Shown: positions 5,354 to 6,400 of the stretch, one piece after another
Layout: every line of letters starts with the position of its first letter
Numbering within the stretch: position 1 is the stretch's first letter
From: Chloroflexota bacterium
Lineage (GTDB): Bacteria > Chloroflexota > Anaerolineae > B4-G1 > SLSP01
DNA: 6,400 nucleotides
Reading direction: 5' to 3'
Assembly (NCBI GenBank): GCA_022707665.1
Contig: JAKJAE010000165.1
Location: 1 to 6,400 of the forward strand
Program-made: the position numbers and the translations under genes
The notes under the pieces: model-generated
The model's input: only the letters and a program-made list of their open reading frames with translations
Databases searched by the model: none
Told to the model about the DNA's origin: nothing

Positions 5354-6364
5354 ATGCGAATTTCCACGATGAAACCAAAGACGAGACTTCACAGTGTCGT
5401 GTCTGTCCTCTGGATCGCGTTTGTTTTGGCGCTCCTGGGGTTGCTGCTCCCCTATCCCTTGATGGCACGTCAGGCGCCTGAGGACCCCTCCCCGGACTCG
5501 AATCGCCGTTACTTTGAGGAAACCGAGTTCTGGGTCAGCGGTGAGTTCCTGGAGTATTTCGACGCCAACGGGGGACTGGAGATTTTCGGGTACCCGATCT
5601 CGTCGCCATACAATGAGCGGGGCATCCTCGTGCAGTACTTCCAGAATGCACGTATGGAATGGCACGCCATTAACGAGGATCCCTACAAGGTGCAGTTAGG
5701 CCTGTTGGGCGACGAGCTTGGGTTGCGACAGCCACCCGTCGACCGCCCCTCCCGTGCGGCTGGTCGCGTCTACTTTCCCGAGACTGGCCACACCGTCACC
5801 TATATGTTCCTGCGTTTCTTCCGCTCCCACGGAGGAATCGACCTGTTTGGATACCCGATCAGCGAGATGTTTGTCGAGAACCAGCAGGTCGTCCAGTACT
5901 TCCAGAGGTTGAAGTTGATCTGGAATCCGCAGACCGGGCGGATCACTGTGGGGAATATCGGCGATATCTACGTCAACGCCCACCGGAGCAGCTTCCCCCC
6001 CAGCGTTCTGGAGTCGCTCTCCTACCGCCACAACGGGCAGGGCGTGCTTGAGCTACGTATGGCGATCGGCTTGACCCAATCCGTTGCGCGGGTTGGTCAG
6101 GGCCAGGGGATCACGGTGGCTGTCGTGGATGCCCGGAGTGATGAGCCCCTTGCCGATGCTCAGGTCAAGGTCACGGTGAGCGCCGAGAACGAGGGTGTGC
6201 TTCCGGAGCTTTCCCGCGTTCTGGGTACCGACGCGCGCGGGCGCACGAAGCTGACCATTCCCCTCGATGGAATCAAGCCCGGGACGTGGGTCGTGCTGCG
6301 TGTTGAGGCGACCTACGGTCGGGCAGCTACGTCTGCTGAGCAGCTCTTCCTTGTCTGGTACTAG
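5354..6364 (+). CDS. Exported FGYP-repeat protein with C-terminal Ig-like domain
   Basis: This 336-residue protein begins with a signal peptide: basic RISTMKPKTR, a hydrophobic core at about 15-34 and a likely cleavage after Ala38 or Ala41. Two tandem repeats follow. The first (about 54-123) contains FLEYFDANGGLEIFGYPIS, then VQYFQNARMEW and LGLLGDELG. The second (about 140-207) contains FLRFFRSHGGIDLFGYPIS, then VVQYFQRLKLIW and VGNIGDIYV. Repeats of this FGYPI...VQYFQ...W type are common in secreted Chloroflexota proteins and recall LGFP-type wall-binding repeats, so binding to the cell surface or a glycan is plausible but unproven. The final 115 residues are strand-rich (ITVAVVDARSDEPLADAQVKV, DARGRTKLTIPL, GTWVVLRVEATY) and resemble an Ig-like or carboxypeptidase-regulatory domain. 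No catalytic motif is seen. It lies 80 bp after the lysozyme gene but has its own promoter. The start at 5354 lacks a well-spaced ribosome binding site; ATG 5369 is the alternative. Confidence 0.9.
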   Translation: MRISTMKPKTRLHSVVSVLWIAFVLALLGLLLPYPLMARQAPEDPSPDSNRRYFEETEFWVSGEFLEYFDANGGLEIFGYPISSPYNERGILVQYFQNARMEWHAINEDPYKVQLGLLGDELGLRQPPVDRPSRAAGRVYFPETGHTVTYMFLRFFRSHGGIDLFGYPISEMFVENQQVVQYFQRLKLIWNPQTGRITVGNIGDIYVNAHRSSFPPSVLESLSYRHNGQGVLELRMAIGLTQSVARVGQGQGITVAVVDARSDEPLADAQVKVTVSAENEGVLPELSRVLGTDARGRTKLTIPLDGIKPGTWVVLRVEATYGRAATSAEQLFLVWY

Positions 6365-6400
6365 CAGCCCTGAGATACGTTCCTACTGCGCTAACAACGA

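Noticed and set aside
5228..5665. Minus-strand frame of 145 codons across the gap between lysozyme and repeat protein
   Set aside because: It is antisense to both genes and to the predicted promoter, with no family match.
1..6400. Mobile element, prophage, CRISPR or defence system
   Set aside because: No transposase, integrase, nuclease, helicase, toxin-antitoxin pair or regularly spaced repeat array is present; a lone endolysin-like lysozyme is not enough to call a prophage.

Overview
The window is GC-rich and gene-dense, with no RNA gene, CRISPR array, insertion sequence or phage structural gene visible. Its protein families point to an uncultured-type Chloroflexota bacterium (Anaerolineae, Caldilineae or similar). 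They include a DUF5107-TPR protein, a lipoprotein with an NBR1-type Ig-like domain between Thr/Pro-rich linkers, an exported protein with FGYP-type tandem repeats and a GH25 lysozyme fused to SH3b. This placement is recalled from family distributions and was not computed.

Layout. Positions 1-1097 (+) hold the 3' part of a DUF5107/TPR gene that starts before the window. It ends tail-to-tail, with stop codons sharing two bases, against a minus-strand lipoprotein gene (1094-2449) that has its own promoter. Next comes a short intergenic stretch with a conspicuous double palindrome (2573-2605). A minus-strand pair follows: an ECF-type sigma factor (2903-3529) and, overlapping its end by 20 bp, a small single-span membrane protein (2611-2922) that may be its anti-sigma factor. 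Further along lies a minus-strand DUF1801 gene (3710-4156). The 247-bp divergent region 4157-4403 holds promoters for both flanking genes and a cluster of GGGGAT half-sites. On the plus strand follow a GH25-SH3b lysozyme (4404-5273) and an exported FGYP-repeat protein (5354-6364), the latter with a promoter placed so that its mRNA is probably leaderless.

How the genes may work together. Four products face the membrane, the outside or the cell wall: the lipoprotein, the membrane-anchored sigma partner, the peptidoglycan hydrolase and the repeat protein. The sigma/membrane-protein pair is a plausible envelope-signal switch, and its promoter loosely resembles that of the lipoprotein gene. This is inference; the genes do not form one operon. 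I see no convincing new defence or mobile system. The most informative open points are the sigma partner without a recognisable anti-sigma motif, the half-site cluster, the leaderless start and the palindrome pair.
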